Source of the DNA: Algibacter lectus | Lineage (GTDB): Bacteria; Bacteroidota; Bacteroidia; Flavobacteriales; Flavobacteriaceae | Reading direction: 5' to 3' | Length of the DNA: 64,000 nucleotides | Assembly: GCF_900112395.1 (NCBI RefSeq) | Contig: NZ_FOLN01000008.1 | Coordinates: 62,001 to 126,000, forward strand | In this document: piece after piece, positions 32,728 to 42,188 of the stretch | Layout: each line of letters begins with the position of its first letter | Numbering within the stretch: the stretch's first letter is position 1 | Program-made: the position numbers and the translations under genes | The notes under the pieces: model-generated | What the model was told of the DNA's origin: nothing | The model's input: only the letters and a program-made list of their open reading frames with translations | Database searches by the model: none

Positions 32728-33949
32728 TTTAGATCTCTGGCGAGAAATATTCCAAAGTATTAATATGAATAGAACTCGGAGTTTACTCTCTGGGTTTACG
32801 GTGGCTTTCGCTATTTTGTTATTTGCTATTTTATTTGGTATAGCAAATGGTTTACAAAACACGTTTCAGGAGGCTTTTGGAACCGATGCCAACAATTCTA
32901 TTATTGTTTATCCAGGAAGAACAACCAAAGCACACAAAGGTTTGCAGGTTGGTAGAAGAATTCAGTTTAAAAATGAAGATCGCGAATTCTTAAAAGAAAA
33001 ATACGGCGATAAAGTTCAGTTTATAACATCTAAAGTGAATAAAAGTGTTAACGCTTCTTTTAAAGGTGAAAAAAACAATTATCAACTTCGAGGTATTTAT
33101 CCAGAATACATGTTTATTGAAAACAATGAAATTAAAGAAGGCCGATACATTAATCAAAACGATTTAAAGCATAAAACTAAAGTTGTTGTTATTGGTAAAA
33201 AGGTTGAAGATGAATTGTTTTTTAAAGAAACCGCTATTGGAAAATATATTAACCTTAGCGGAATTCAATACAAAGTAGTTGGTGTTTTTACTGATGATGA
33301 AGGCGATAGTGAAGAAAGTATCATTTATATGCCAATAACCACCATACAGCGTGTTTATGGTAATAACGATTTGGTAGATTTATTGCATTTAACGTATAAC
33401 CCAGAAATGAATTCTACCGAGGCCCTTGCTTTTGGAGTTTCTATTGAAAAAAGTTTAAAAGAAAAGTTTGATGTTGCCAGAAGTGATCAACGCGCAATCC
33501 GAATTAGGAACATGGCGCAAGGCACACAACAAGTAGATATGATGACAACTAGTTTATCAATTATAATCCTTGTTATTGGTTTCGGAACTTTAATTGCGGG
33601 TATTGTTGGTATTAGTAATATCATGATTTTTATTGTTAAAGAACGTACTAAAGAAATTGGTATTCGAAAAGCTTTAGGTGCATCACCAAGATCAATTGTC
33701 TCCATCATTTTATTAGAATCTATAATTATCACAGCCATTGCTGGATATGTTGGTTTATTGGTGGGTGTTGGTGTTTTAGAACTCGCCACACCAGTTTTAA
33801 AAGACTATTTTATAAAAGATCCAGGAGTAAGTAACAGCTTAGTAGCAGGAGCAACCATAACATTAATAGTTGCGGGAGCCATTGCAGGGTATTTACCAGC
33901 AAAAAAAGCATCACAAATTAAGCCTATTGTAGCTTTAAGAAACGATTAA
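32720..33949 (+). CDS. MacB-like ABC permease 1
   Basis: A 409-residue permease: an N-terminal helix (TRSLLSGFTVAFAILLFAILFGIANGL), a periplasmic MacB_PCD domain of about 220 residues, and three C-terminal FtsX helices containing VKERTKEIGIRKALGASPRSI, the coupling-helix hallmark. Separated by 2 bp from a second, different permease; the pair would form a heterodimer, unlike homodimeric MacB. The ATPase is encoded separately. Confidence 0.92.
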   Translation: MFDLDLWREIFQSINMNRTRSLLSGFTVAFAILLFAILFGIANGLQNTFQEAFGTDANNSIIVYPGRTTKAHKGLQVGRRIQFKNEDREFLKEKYGDKVQFITSKVNKSVNASFKGEKNNYQLRGIYPEYMFIENNEIKEGRYINQNDLKHKTKVVVIGKKVEDELFFKETAIGKYINLSGIQYKVVGVFTDDEGDSEESIIYMPITTIQRVYGNNDLVDLLHLTYNPEMNSTEALAFGVSIEKSLKEKFDVARSDQRAIRIRNMAQGTQQVDMMTTSLSIIILVIGFGTLIAGIVGISNIMIFIVKERTKEIGIRKALGASPRSIVSIILLESIIITAIAGYVGLLVGVGVLELATPVLKDYFIKDPGVSNSLVAGATITLIVAGAIAGYLPAKKASQIKPIVALRND

Positions 33950-33951
33950 CT

Positions 33952-35196
33952 ATGTTTAAATTTTTACTAGAGAAAGATACCTGGCAAGAAGTTTTCGATA
34001 GCTTAAGCAAAAACAAACTACGGTCTATTTTAACCATGGTTGGTGTTTGGTGGGGTATTTTATTACTTATTGGTTTACTAGGTTCGGCACGTGGTTTAGA
34101 GAATTCTTTTAACGTGTTGTTTGGAGATTTTGCAACAAACAGTGTTTTTGTTTGGGGGCAAAGTACAGGAAAACCTTTTAAAGGTTTTCAAGAAGGTCGA
34201 GAGGTGAAGTTATCTTTATCCGATGCTAAAAAAATAGAAGAAAATGTTGAAGGTATCGAGTTTGTACTTCCTAGAAATCAAAGAAGCGCAACGGTTACAA
34301 AAAACTTTTTATCTGGTAGTTTTCAAATGGCAGGCGATTATCCGCTTTTAGATAAACTTCAGAAGAAAAAATTAATACACGGCCGTTTTATCAATCAGAA
34401 TGATATTGATGACAATAAAAAAATTGTAGTCATTTCAGAAGATGCATATAAACAGCTTTATGAAAAAGATGCTGAAGCAATTGGGACGTATTTAATTATT
34501 AATGATATCAATTTTAAAGTTGTTGGAATGTTCGATTCTGGTAATGTTAATATGGGGCCATCTACAGATATGCATATTCCGTTTACTACCTATCAGCAAA
34601 TTTACAATCAAGGCGATCGTATAGGTTGGATGATGATTACCGGAAAGCCAGAATATGATATTAAGCAAATAGAAGAAGATTCTAAACTATTACTTAAAAA
34701 CTTAAACAATATTCACCCAGAAGATAAACGTGCATTCGGAAGTTTTAATTTAGGAAAAGAGTTTTCTAAAATGACAGGTTTTTTAACTGGGATGCAATTT
34801 TTAACATGGTTTGTGGGTATTGCTACATTAATAGCCGGTGTTTTTGCTATTGGTAATATTTTATTAATAACCGTAAAAGAGCGTACTAAAGAAATTGGAG
34901 TACGTCGCGCATTAGGTGCAACACCATTCGAAATTAAAAGACAAATAGTTGTTGAGGCTGTGTTTTTAACACTAGTAGCAGGGCTATTTGGTATTATTTC
35001 GGGAGGCTTAATTTTAATACTACTCGATTATCTTTTTGGGCAAGGAGCAGATGCTGCCTTGGTAAACGCATCTGTATCTATAGGTGTGGTATTTACAGCC
35101 TTATTGATATTAGTAGTTCTAGGGACTTTAATAGGCCTAATTCCAGCAACAAAAGCAACAAGTATTAAACCAATAGAAGCTTTAAGAGAAGAATAA
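33952..35196 (+). CDS. MacB-like ABC permease 2
   Basis: A 414-residue paralogue of the preceding permease with the same layout: first helix SILTMVGVWWGILLLIGLLGSARG, MacB_PCD domain, and FtsX helices with VKERTKEIGVRRALGATPFEI. It keeps the coupling element. The heterodimeric arrangement with permease 1 and the downstream adaptor and TolC genes suggests export across both membranes, of unknown substrate. Confidence 0.92.
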   Translation: MFKFLLEKDTWQEVFDSLSKNKLRSILTMVGVWWGILLLIGLLGSARGLENSFNVLFGDFATNSVFVWGQSTGKPFKGFQEGREVKLSLSDAKKIEENVEGIEFVLPRNQRSATVTKNFLSGSFQMAGDYPLLDKLQKKKLIHGRFINQNDIDDNKKIVVISEDAYKQLYEKDAEAIGTYLIINDINFKVVGMFDSGNVNMGPSTDMHIPFTTYQQIYNQGDRIGWMMITGKPEYDIKQIEEDSKLLLKNLNNIHPEDKRAFGSFNLGKEFSKMTGFLTGMQFLTWFVGIATLIAGVFAIGNILLITVKERTKEIGVRRALGATPFEIKRQIVVEAVFLTLVAGLFGIISGGLILILLDYLFGQGADAALVNASVSIGVVFTALLILVVLGTLIGLIPATKATSIKPIEALREE

Positions 35197-35208
35197 ACAA
35201 TCAAAAAA

Positions 35209-36333
35209 ATGAAAAAAACAGTAAAAATTATTGCAGTAATAGTAATCATCTTACTATTAGCCTTTGTATTAAAGTATTTTAAGGATGCAAATTCTAAAGG
35301 TATTGAAGAGTTTAAGGTTGAGTCACCTTTTTACACATCAATTAATACAAAAGCCGTTGCCACAGGGAAATTAAATCCTGAGGAAGAAATTGAATTGAAA
35401 CCTCAAATTCCTGGTATTGTAGATAAGATTTTAGTTGAAGAAGGAGACAAGGTTAAAAAAGGAGATTTAATTGCTACTATTAGAGTAGTACCAAACGAGC
35501 AAAGTTTGGTAAGTGCAAGTAGCCGTATATCATCTACCAAATTGTCTTTTGAGAACGCAAAAGTATTGTACAATAGAAACAAAGCCCTTTTTGAAAAAGG
35601 TGTTATTTCTAAGCAAGATTTTGAGAACAGTGAGTTAAGTTACAATCAAGCCAAGGAAACTTACGGACAAGCGCAAAACGATTATCAAATTATTAAGCGT
35701 GGTTCTATTTCTGGAGGAAGTTCTGCAAATACTAATATTGTTGCTCAAATCCCTGGTACTATTTTAGAAATACCTGTAAGAGAAGGCGATCAAGTAATTC
35801 AAAGTAATAACTTTAATGCAGGAACAACTATCGCAACTATTGCCGATATGAGTTTAATGATTTTTGAAGGTAAAGTTGATGAAGCTGAAGTTGGAAAATT
35901 AAAAGAAGGGAAAATAATTAAAGTCGTTTTGGGGGCTATTGCTAACAAAGAATTTCCTGCAAAATTAACCTTTGTTGCACCAAAAGGTATTGAAGAAAAC
36001 GGAGCGGTACAGTTTACTATTAAGGCCGATGTTGAAATAGATTCTACAACAAATATTAGAGCAGGGTATAGCGCTAATGCGGAAATAGATATTGAAGCTA
36101 AAGATAGTGTGTTAGCAATTAGAGAAGCTTTACTACAGTATAACAGAATTACCGAAAAACCTTTTGTTGAAATATTTGAAGGTGATAATAAATACCGTAA
36201 AGAAAACGTAGAGTTAGGCTTATCTGATGGTATAAACGTAGAAATACTAGAAGGCGTTAAAGAAGGCGACAAGATTAAAGTATGGAATAAAGCATCAAAA
36301 GATAACGAAGATGAGGACGAAGATGAAAATTAA
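35209..36333 (+). CDS. MacA-like periplasmic adaptor (HlyD/RND MFP family)
   Basis: A 374-residue adaptor with an N-terminal membrane anchor (VKIIAVIVIILLLAFVLKYF), lipoyl halves around KPQIPGIVDKILVEEGDKVKKGDLIA (family pattern) and AQIPGTILEIPVREGDQV, an alpha-hairpin between them, a beta-barrel domain and an acidic tail (DNEDEDEDEN). It follows permease 2 by 12 bp and overlaps the TolC gene. Connects the ABC transporter with the outer-membrane channel. Confidence 0.92.
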   Translation: MKKTVKIIAVIVIILLLAFVLKYFKDANSKGIEEFKVESPFYTSINTKAVATGKLNPEEEIELKPQIPGIVDKILVEEGDKVKKGDLIATIRVVPNEQSLVSASSRISSTKLSFENAKVLYNRNKALFEKGVISKQDFENSELSYNQAKETYGQAQNDYQIIKRGSISGGSSANTNIVAQIPGTILEIPVREGDQVIQSNNFNAGTTIATIADMSLMIFEGKVDEAEVGKLKEGKIIKVVLGAIANKEFPAKLTFVAPKGIEENGAVQFTIKADVEIDSTTNIRAGYSANAEIDIEAKDSVLAIREALLQYNRITEKPFVEIFEGDNKYRKENVELGLSDGINVEILEGVKEGDKIKVWNKASKDNEDEDEDEN

Positions 36334-37672
36334 AAACACCAAGTTACAAGGTTTTAAAAGCCTAATCGTTTTAGCTATTTTATGTATTTCGGTATCTTCC
36401 TTTTCGCAAGAAAAAATATGGACGTTACAGGAATGTGTTAATCATGCACTAGAACATAATATTACTATAAAGCAGGCTGAAAATTCGCTATTAACAAGCG
36501 ATCAAGATATAATTGCAGCAAAAGGACAATTTTTGCCATCGCTAAGCGCGAGTACATCTCAGGGTTTAAGTTTAGGAACGTCTTTAGTAGCAGAAGGTAT
36601 ATTTGCCAATAGAACCAGTCATTCTACCAATGTTGGATTAAGTGTTTCTCAAACGGTTTTTAATGGTTTTAGAAATTTAAATAACAAAAAATCGGCGTTG
36701 TTAAATCGTGAAACCAATGGGTTAGAGCTTAACAGAATTAAAGATGATATTTCACTTAATGTTGTAAATGCATATTTAAATGTGCTTTTTAATAAAGAAA
36801 ATTTAGAAACTGCTCAAGCGCAAATACTGTTTAGTGAAAAACAACTAAATCAAGTAAAAAGCTTAGTTGATGCTGGAGTGCAACCTAAAGCTAATATTTA
36901 CGATGCCGAAGCTACTTTAAGTCGCGACGAACAACAAGTAACTTTAGCCGAAAATAATTTCAACTTAGCATTATTATCATTATCACAACTTTTGCAAGTG
37001 CCTTACAATGGTTTTAATGTTGAAATAATTGATATTGATTCACCTTCTGAAGCGGTAATGTACGACAGTGTAGATCCTGTTTTAAATTATGCTTTAGAAA
37101 ATAGAAATGAAATTAAAATTGCGGAAAAGAATATTGAAAGTGCAGAGTTAAATACCGAAATTTCTAAAGGAGGTTACTTGCCATCGGCATCTTTAAGTTA
37201 CGGCTTTGGTACCAATGCTTTTTATTCGAATTTAAGTGCTAATGAAGAAGCTTTTTTAGACCAGTTAAATAATAATAAAGGACACAGTTTTAATTTAGGT
37301 ATTAGTATTCCTATCTTTTCAAGATTTCAAAATAAAACGAATGTTGCAAAATCTAAAATTCAAGAAGATAATTCTAAATTGCGTTTACAACAAGCTAAAA
37401 TAGATTTAGAGTCTAATATTCAACGTGCTTATACCGACGCACAAGCAGGTTTAAAAGCGTATTTAGCAGCGAAAAAATCTTTAGAATCTCAAACTTTGGC
37501 GTTTAATAACTCTAAAGAGCGTTTTGATATTGGTGTACTAACCAATTTTGATTTAGAGCAAGCTCGTGTACAGCTTATAAATGCAGAATCGTCGCTAATT
37601 AATGCCAAATACGATTTCGTTTTTAAAACCAAAGTGTTAGATTTTTACATGGGTAAATCGTTAATAAACTAG
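36311..37672 (+). CDS. TolC-family outer-membrane channel
   Basis: A 453-residue outer-membrane efflux protein with a signal peptide ending SSFSQ, followed by EKIWTLQECVNHALEHNITIKQAENSL, the typical OEP opening, and two OEP repeats. It lacks a lipobox, unlike the RND channel at 14403-15857. The frame opens at ATG 36311, 23 bases inside the adaptor gene; the ATG at 36323 (MKIKNTKLQG) gives a more usual signal peptide and an 11-base overlap. Last gene of the ABC export operon; a terminator follows. Confidence 0.91.
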   Translation: MRTKMKIKNTKLQGFKSLIVLAILCISVSSFSQEKIWTLQECVNHALEHNITIKQAENSLLTSDQDIIAAKGQFLPSLSASTSQGLSLGTSLVAEGIFANRTSHSTNVGLSVSQTVFNGFRNLNNKKSALLNRETNGLELNRIKDDISLNVVNAYLNVLFNKENLETAQAQILFSEKQLNQVKSLVDAGVQPKANIYDAEATLSRDEQQVTLAENNFNLALLSLSQLLQVPYNGFNVEIIDIDSPSEAVMYDSVDPVLNYALENRNEIKIAEKNIESAELNTEISKGGYLPSASLSYGFGTNAFYSNLSANEEAFLDQLNNNKGHSFNLGISIPIFSRFQNKTNVAKSKIQEDNSKLRLQQAKIDLESNIQRAYTDAQAGLKAYLAAKKSLESQTLAFNNSKERFDIGVLTNFDLEQARVQLINAESSLINAKYDFVFKTKVLDFYMGKSLIN

Positions 37673-37705
37673 TTTTCGGTTTAGTTCAATTTTAAATAAT
37701 AAATT

Positions 37706-37739
37706 AAGGCTGTCATTTTAAATAAATGATGGCCTTTTT
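37706..37739 (+). terminator. Terminator after the ABC export operon
   Basis: AAGGC/GCCTT outer and TCATTT/AAATGA inner pairing around a small loop, then TTTTTA. Confidence 0.75.
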
Positions 37740-37781
37740 ACTTTTTATAGAACAGTAATATTTTTCTAATAATAAAAACAA

Positions 37782-37789
37782 TATTTTTG
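37782..37789 (+). promoter_or_regulatory. Putative -7 box for tsaB
   Basis: TATTTTTG, exact TAnnTTTG, 22 bases upstream of the ATG at 37812. Confidence 0.5.
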
Positions 37790-37811
37790 CAATTCCAATG
37801 AAAATGAAAAC

Positions 37812-38495
37812 ATGAGTACATTCATATTAAATATAGAAACAGCAACTACAAATTGTTCGGTATCCATTGCTAAAGATGGTGAAACTATTGTTTTAAAAGA
37901 AGATAACGATAAAAGTTATTCGCATGCCGAGAGACTTCACGTTTATATAGACTCCGCTTTAAAAGAGGTAGGAATTACAGGAGCCGATTTAAGCGCGATA
38001 GCGATTAGCAAAGGTCCTGGGTCTTATACTGGTTTACGTATTGGGGTTTCTACCGCTAAAGGGCTTTGTTTCGCTTTAGATAAGCCATTAATTGCTGTAC
38101 CAACCTTAGCTGCTTTGGCAAAACAAGCAGCTATGGATCATGGAGTGGTTGTAGCTATGCTAGATGCGCGTCGTATGGAGGTGTATTCTGCTATTTATGA
38201 TTCTAATTATAATGAGATTAGAGCTACTGAAGCTCAGATTTTAGATGAAAACGCTTTCGCGGAAAATTTACAGAACGGAAAAGTATATTTTATAGGAAAT
38301 GGTGTTGAAAAAACAAAAACACTTATTACAAACCCTAATGCCATTTTTATTGAAAATAAATTACCATCAGCTAATGAAATGAGTGCATTGGCTTATAAAA
38401 AATATCAAAGCAATAATTTTGAAGATGTGGCTTATTTCGAACCTTATTATTTAAAAGATTTTGTGGCTTTGAAGCCTAAGGCGAAAACAAAGTAA
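37812..38495 (+). CDS. tsaB: tRNA threonylcarbamoyladenosine biosynthesis protein TsaB
   Basis: A 227-residue ASKHA-fold protein, the inactive TsaD paralogue that scaffolds the TsaBDE complex for t6A37 synthesis. Signatures are ILNIETATTNCSVSIA at the start, SYSHAERLH, and AISKGPGSYTGLRIGVSTAKGL, followed by ALDARRMEVYSAIY-like text (AMLDARRMEVYSAIY). Own promoter and a bidirectional terminator downstream, so monocistronic. Confidence 0.93.
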   Translation: MSTFILNIETATTNCSVSIAKDGETIVLKEDNDKSYSHAERLHVYIDSALKEVGITGADLSAIAISKGPGSYTGLRIGVSTAKGLCFALDKPLIAVPTLAALAKQAAMDHGVVVAMLDARRMEVYSAIYDSNYNEIRATEAQILDENAFAENLQNGKVYFIGNGVEKTKTLITNPNAIFIENKLPSANEMSALAYKKYQSNNFEDVAYFEPYYLKDFVALKPKAKTK

Positions 38496-38520
38496 TACTA
38501 ATAGAGTTTATTTTTTATAA

Positions 38521-38556
38521 AAAAAGACCTGATAGCTTAAACTATCAGGTCTTTTT
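38521..38556. terminator. Bidirectional terminator between tsaB and mscS
   Basis: AAAAAGACCTGATAG-CTTAAA-CTATCAGGTCTTTTT, a 15-bp perfect stem between the converging genes. Confidence 0.9.
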
Positions 38557-38576
38557 CAATTAGTAAGCTTAAAGGC

Positions 38577-39392
38577 TTAAGCTTCTTTATGTATTTCAAC
38601 TTGGTGTGGGTAAGGAATTTCAATTCCAGCCGCATCAAGAGCTTCTTTTACATTTTCAGTAATACCAAAATAAACATCCCAGTAATCTGCAGTTGTACAC
38701 CATGGTCTAACGGCAAAGTTTATTGAACTATCAGCCAATTCTGATACGTTTACTGTAGGAGCAGGGTTTTGTAATACTTTAGGGTGCGATGTTAATACAT
38801 CCATAAGTACTTGTTTTGTTTTCTTAATATCAGAGTCGTAACCAACACCGAAAGTTAAATCTACACGACGCGTACCTTCCGTAGAATAGTTAATTATATT
38901 TCCGTTAGATAAAGAACCGTTTGGAATAATAATTTCTCTATTAGATAAACCTGTTAATTTTGTAGTAAAAATTTCAATTTCTTTAACAACTCCAATTTCA
39001 CCTTGAGCTTCAATTAAATCACCAATTTTTATAGGTTTAAAAATCATAAGTAAAACACCTCCAGCAAAATTCCCTAGAGAACCTTGTAAAGCTAAACCAA
39101 CAGCTAAACCAGCGGCAGCTATAATAGCAGCGAAAGATGTAGTTTCTACACCAACGGTACCAAGAACAACAATAATTAAAATAATTTTTAATGCCCAACC
39201 CGAAAGATTTAATAAGAATTTTTGAAGACTTATATCGTAATTTCCTTTAGACATAACCTTTTCGGCTGCCTTCAATATTTTTTTAATAACCCAAGAGCCA
39301 ATAATCCATATGGCAATGGCACCAATAATTTTAATACCATACTCTGCTGCTAGAGCAATCCATTTTTCTGTGTCAATGTTTTCTAAATCCAT
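38577..39392 (-). CDS. mscS: Small-conductance mechanosensitive channel (MscS family)
   Basis: A 271-residue MscS protein of the compact type: three helices, the pore-lining one being TTSFAAIIAAAGLAVGLALQGSLGNFAGGVLL with the Gly/Ala packing pattern, then the beta domain (FKPIKIGDLIEAQGEIGVV, IIIPNGSLSNGNIINYS) and an alpha/beta vestibule ending EIPYPHQVEIHKEA. It relieves osmotic downshock. A TAATTTTG box lies at 39416-39423 on the minus strand. Confidence 0.93.
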   Translation of the reverse strand: MDLENIDTEKWIALAAEYGIKIIGAIAIWIIGSWVIKKILKAAEKVMSKGNYDISLQKFLLNLSGWALKIILIIVVLGTVGVETTSFAAIIAAAGLAVGLALQGSLGNFAGGVLLMIFKPIKIGDLIEAQGEIGVVKEIEIFTTKLTGLSNREIIIPNGSLSNGNIINYSTEGTRRVDLTFGVGYDSDIKKTKQVLMDVLTSHPKVLQNPAPTVNVSELADSSINFAVRPWCTTADYWDVYFGITENVKEALDAAGIEIPYPHQVEIHKEA

Positions 39393-39415
39393 AAATTCTT
39401 TTGATTTGTTTTTCG

Positions 39416-39423
39416 CAAAATTA
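39416..39423 (-). promoter_or_regulatory. Putative -7 box for mscS
   Basis: Minus strand TAATTTTG, exact TAnnTTTG, 24 bases upstream of the ATG at 39392. The rest of the gap to 39679 shows nothing else I can name. Confidence 0.45.
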
Positions 39424-39679
39424 AAAACTAATATGCTGCTTTGTTTACTTTTTTATGATAAAAAATTATTAAATAAATGAAACTAAACTTAATATTGGTG
39501 CAATAATTAAAAGGAATAAATTACGCCTAAATAAGTTTAACCTGCTTTGTGAAATTAAGACACATAAACACCTTAAATAGTCACATAAATTAGAAATAAA
39601 ATTATAAAAACTAAATGTACTCTACTGCAAAAATTATTTTAAGAATGAATGTCAGAGTTTTCTTGTATGTTTTATCCTT

Positions 39680-41785
39680 TTATTTGGTTAGTAATGTTTT
39701 GGCTTCACCTATCTCCGAAACTGGGAGTTTACAAGCTTGATTAACACATACGTAAATAAGAGTTTTATTGGGGTTAAATCTATTTTGTAGTAAAGGCATA
39801 TTGTTTTCTGTAAGGCTACCTGCTATAAGTTTGTTAGGTATATAACTTTGGTTGAGTTTCTTTATTTTTTCTTTTGCTTTCGGACCAACTACAGCAACTT
39901 CGTAAAACGGATTGGAATAATTGAGCATTAAATCGAGCCAGTTGGAGTAGCCAGAAGCATACTCTTGTATTTCCGGTTTTACGTTATTTAACATGTTTTG
40001 TGCTGTAGTTTGATAATGTGCATCGTCAAAATAATGAGATAATTTAAACAGGTTTTTAGCCATGATTGAGTTACTTGCCGGAATTACATTGTCTTGATAT
40101 TCAATACTTCTGGTTACTAAAGAAGCATCACTATTAGAGGTGAAATAAAACATGCTGCTTTGAGCATCATAAAAATAATCGAAAGTATATTTAGTTAATT
40201 TTTTTGAGGCATTAAGCCATTTTTCATCTAGAGTGTTTTCATAAAGCGCTAAAAAAGCATCGATAGTTGTGGCGTAATCTTCTAGATAACCATTAATGTT
40301 GCTTTGTCCGTTTTTATAATTGTGAAATAAGCCGCCATCCTCTTTTAATTGCGTTTTTAAAATGAAGTTACCGTTTTTTTCCGCGGAAGCGAGATATTCT
40401 GGATTTCCAAAAACACGATACGCATCAATGTATCCTTTAAGCATTATAGCATTCCAAGATGTAAGTGTTTTATCGTCTAATCGTGGTTTGTCCCTTTTGT
40501 TTCTAGCTTCTAATAGGGTTTGTTTCCAAGTGCTTTTCTTTTCATTTAAAACCTCTAGCGTTATTTTATGTTTTTTAATAATAGTGGCATCATCGTCTTT
40601 TCTAATTAACACATAGTTGTTGTGTTCCCAATGGCCAAAGCTATTTATATTGTAATAATCGGCGAACAATTCAAAATCTGTTGTTATTAAGGTTTTGAGT
40701 TCATCTTGTGTCCAAACATAAAAGGCGCCTTCTTCAAGTTCGCCTTCGGCATTGTGACTATCGGCATCTAATGAAGAATAAAAAGCACCATTTTCGGCAG
40801 TCATGTTTTGTTTTACATACGCTAAGGTTTCTTCAACTACATTTTTATACAGTGTATTATTAGAATTTAAATAAGCATCGGCGTATAAACTGACTAACTG
40901 CCCGTTATCGTAAAGCATTTTTTCAAAATGAGGTACATGCCATTTATTATCTACAGAATATCGAGAAAAACCACCACCAATTTGATCAAATATACCTCCA
41001 TGAGCCATTTTTTGAAGCGTTAGGTTTATGTAGTCTTGTAGTTTTTTATCGTTAGTTTGGTAAGCATAGCGTAGCAGAAAATGATAGTTGTTTGGCATCA
41101 TAAATTTAGGCGCGTGGTCTAGGCCTCCAAATTTATAATCAAATTGTTTAGACCATTTAGAAACGGCCTCAGCAATAAATTCCGCTTCAAAAACAGGCGC
41201 ATTGGTATTCACTTCTATAACATCCATTGATTTTATGCCATGTTCTAATTTATCAGCATATTCTTTTAGTTTTTCTGGTTTTTCAATGTATAATTTTGAA
41301 ATTTGATCTAAAGCATCTAACCATTGTTCTTTTTTAAAATAGGTGCCACCCCAAACAGGTCGGCCATCGGGTAGTGCAATAACATTCATGGGCCAGCCGC
41401 CACTTCCTGTCATGAGTTGTACGGCACTCATGTAAACCTGATCCACATCTGGTCGCTCTTCGCGATCTACTTTTATGTTTACAAAGTTTTTATTCATTAC
41501 TTGTGCCACCAAACTATCTTCAAAGCTTTCTTGTTCCATAACATGGCACCAATGGCAGGCGGCATAACCTACACTTAACAAAATTAATTTGTTTTCGGTT
41601 TTGGCTTGTGCTAAAGTTTTATCGTTCCAAGGATTCCAGTTTACGGGATTGTGGGCGTGTTGCAATAAATAAGGACTCGTTTCATGGATTAAAGCATTGG
41701 TGTGTTCATGTTCCATTGGTGAGGCGTTTTGACCTTTGCAACCTATGATTAAAGTAAAGAATGCGAGTAGTATAAGGTGTTTCAT
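39680..41785 (-). CDS. YyaL/SSP411-type thioredoxin-domain lipoprotein
   Basis: A 701-residue protein: lipobox LIIGC (C16), then the family opening [23 protein letters not shown], a thioredoxin-like domain with [10 protein letters not shown] (C77, C80) and [17 protein letters not shown], then an (alpha/alpha)6-barrel resembling N-acylglucosamine epimerases ([46 protein letters not shown]). Known from bacteria to mammals (SPATA20) but the biochemical role is unsettled. The lipoprotein anchor places this copy in the envelope. The -7 box almost touches the start codon, so the message may be leaderless. Confidence 0.88.
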   Translation of the reverse strand: MKHLILLAFFTLIIGCKGQNASPMEHEHTNALIHETSPYLLQHAHNPVNWNPWNDKTLAQAKTENKLILLSVGYAACHWCHVMEQESFEDSLVAQVMNKNFVNIKVDREERPDVDQVYMSAVQLMTGSGGWPMNVIALPDGRPVWGGTYFKKEQWLDALDQISKLYIEKPEKLKEYADKLEHGIKSMDVIEVNTNAPVFEAEFIAEAVSKWSKQFDYKFGGLDHAPKFMMPNNYHFLLRYAYQTNDKKLQDYINLTLQKMAHGGIFDQIGGGFSRYSVDNKWHVPHFEKMLYDNGQLVSLYADAYLNSNNTLYKNVVEETLAYVKQNMTAENGAFYSSLDADSHNAEGELEEGAFYVWTQDELKTLITTDFELFADYYNINSFGHWEHNNYVLIRKDDDATIIKKHKITLEVLNEKKSTWKQTLLEARNKRDKPRLDDKTLTSWNAIMLKGYIDAYRVFGNPEYLASAEKNGNFILKTQLKEDGGLFHNYKNGQSNINGYLEDYATTIDAFLALYENTLDEKWLNASKKLTKYTFDYFYDAQSSMFYFTSNSDASLVTRSIEYQDNVIPASNSIMAKNLFKLSHYFDDAHYQTTAQNMLNNVKPEIQEYASGYSNWLDLMLNYSNPFYEVAVVGPKAKEKIKKLNQSYIPNKLIAGSLTENNMPLLQNRFNPNKTLIYVCVNQACKLPVSEIGEAKTLLTK

Positions 41786-41789
41786 TTAT

Positions 41790-41797
41790 CAAAGTTA
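41790..41797 (-). promoter_or_regulatory. -7 box adjoining the YyaL start codon
   Basis: Minus strand TAACTTTG, an exact TAnnTTTG, ending only four bases before the ATG at 41785. Transcription would begin at or next to the A of the start codon. No matching TTTG lies 19 bases upstream. Confidence 0.4.
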
Positions 41798-41848
41798 GGG
41801 AAATATTGTTAAATCATATCAGGGTTATTTTTCTCAAAATTTAAACAT

Positions 41849-41888
41849 AAAAAAAGCGTTCTATAAAATTTATAGAACGCTTTTTTTT
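41849..41888 (-). terminator. Terminator after the dodecin gene
   Basis: AAAAAAAGCGTTCTATAAA paired with TTTATAGAACGCTTTTTTT, 15 bases past the dodecin stop. Confidence 0.88.
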
Positions 41889-41902
41889 ATTTTAAAATGA
41901 AA

Positions 41903-42103
41903 TTAGTTCACTTCAAAAGTAATTTTTAAGTTTACCCTAAAGTCTGCCACTTCGCCATCTTTTACACTTGCACTCTGATCTTGCACGTATACCGAACGAA
42001 TATTTTTAACGCTTTTTGATGCGTGTTTTACTGCTTTTCTAGTTGCATCTTCCCAGCTTTTTTCTGAGTTTGCTAATACTTCAATTACTTTTAATACTGC
42101 CAT
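41903..42103 (-). CDS. Dodecin
   Basis: A 66-residue flavin-storage protein of the dodecin family: VLKVIEVLANSEKSWEDATRKAV, ending DFRVNLKITFEVN. The protein forms hollow dodecamers that bind riboflavin or other flavins. The tryptophan W17 in the SWEDA element is the residue that stacks on the flavin in known dodecins. Own terminator; it is monocistronic. Confidence 0.93.
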   Translation of the reverse strand: MAVLKVIEVLANSEKSWEDATRKAVKHASKSVKNIRSVYVQDQSASVKDGEVADFRVNLKITFEVN

Positions 42104-42188
42104 GATATAAAATTTATTTAGTTAAAATAATAGTTACCTCTAAAGATAACTAAAATTAAGACCCTAAATAAATTAAACCGTCACTTTT

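Noticed and set aside
35799-36272. Open frame of 157 codons on the minus strand within the MacA-like adaptor gene
   Set aside because: It is antisense to a well-recognised adaptor and has a Ser/Ile/Leu-rich low-complexity translation typical of shadow frames in AT-rich DNA.
32026-37672. Export operon as a bacteriocin or lantibiotic system
   Set aside because: No precursor peptide, modification enzyme or immunity gene is seen; the set is the ordinary MacAB-TolC-like arrangement.
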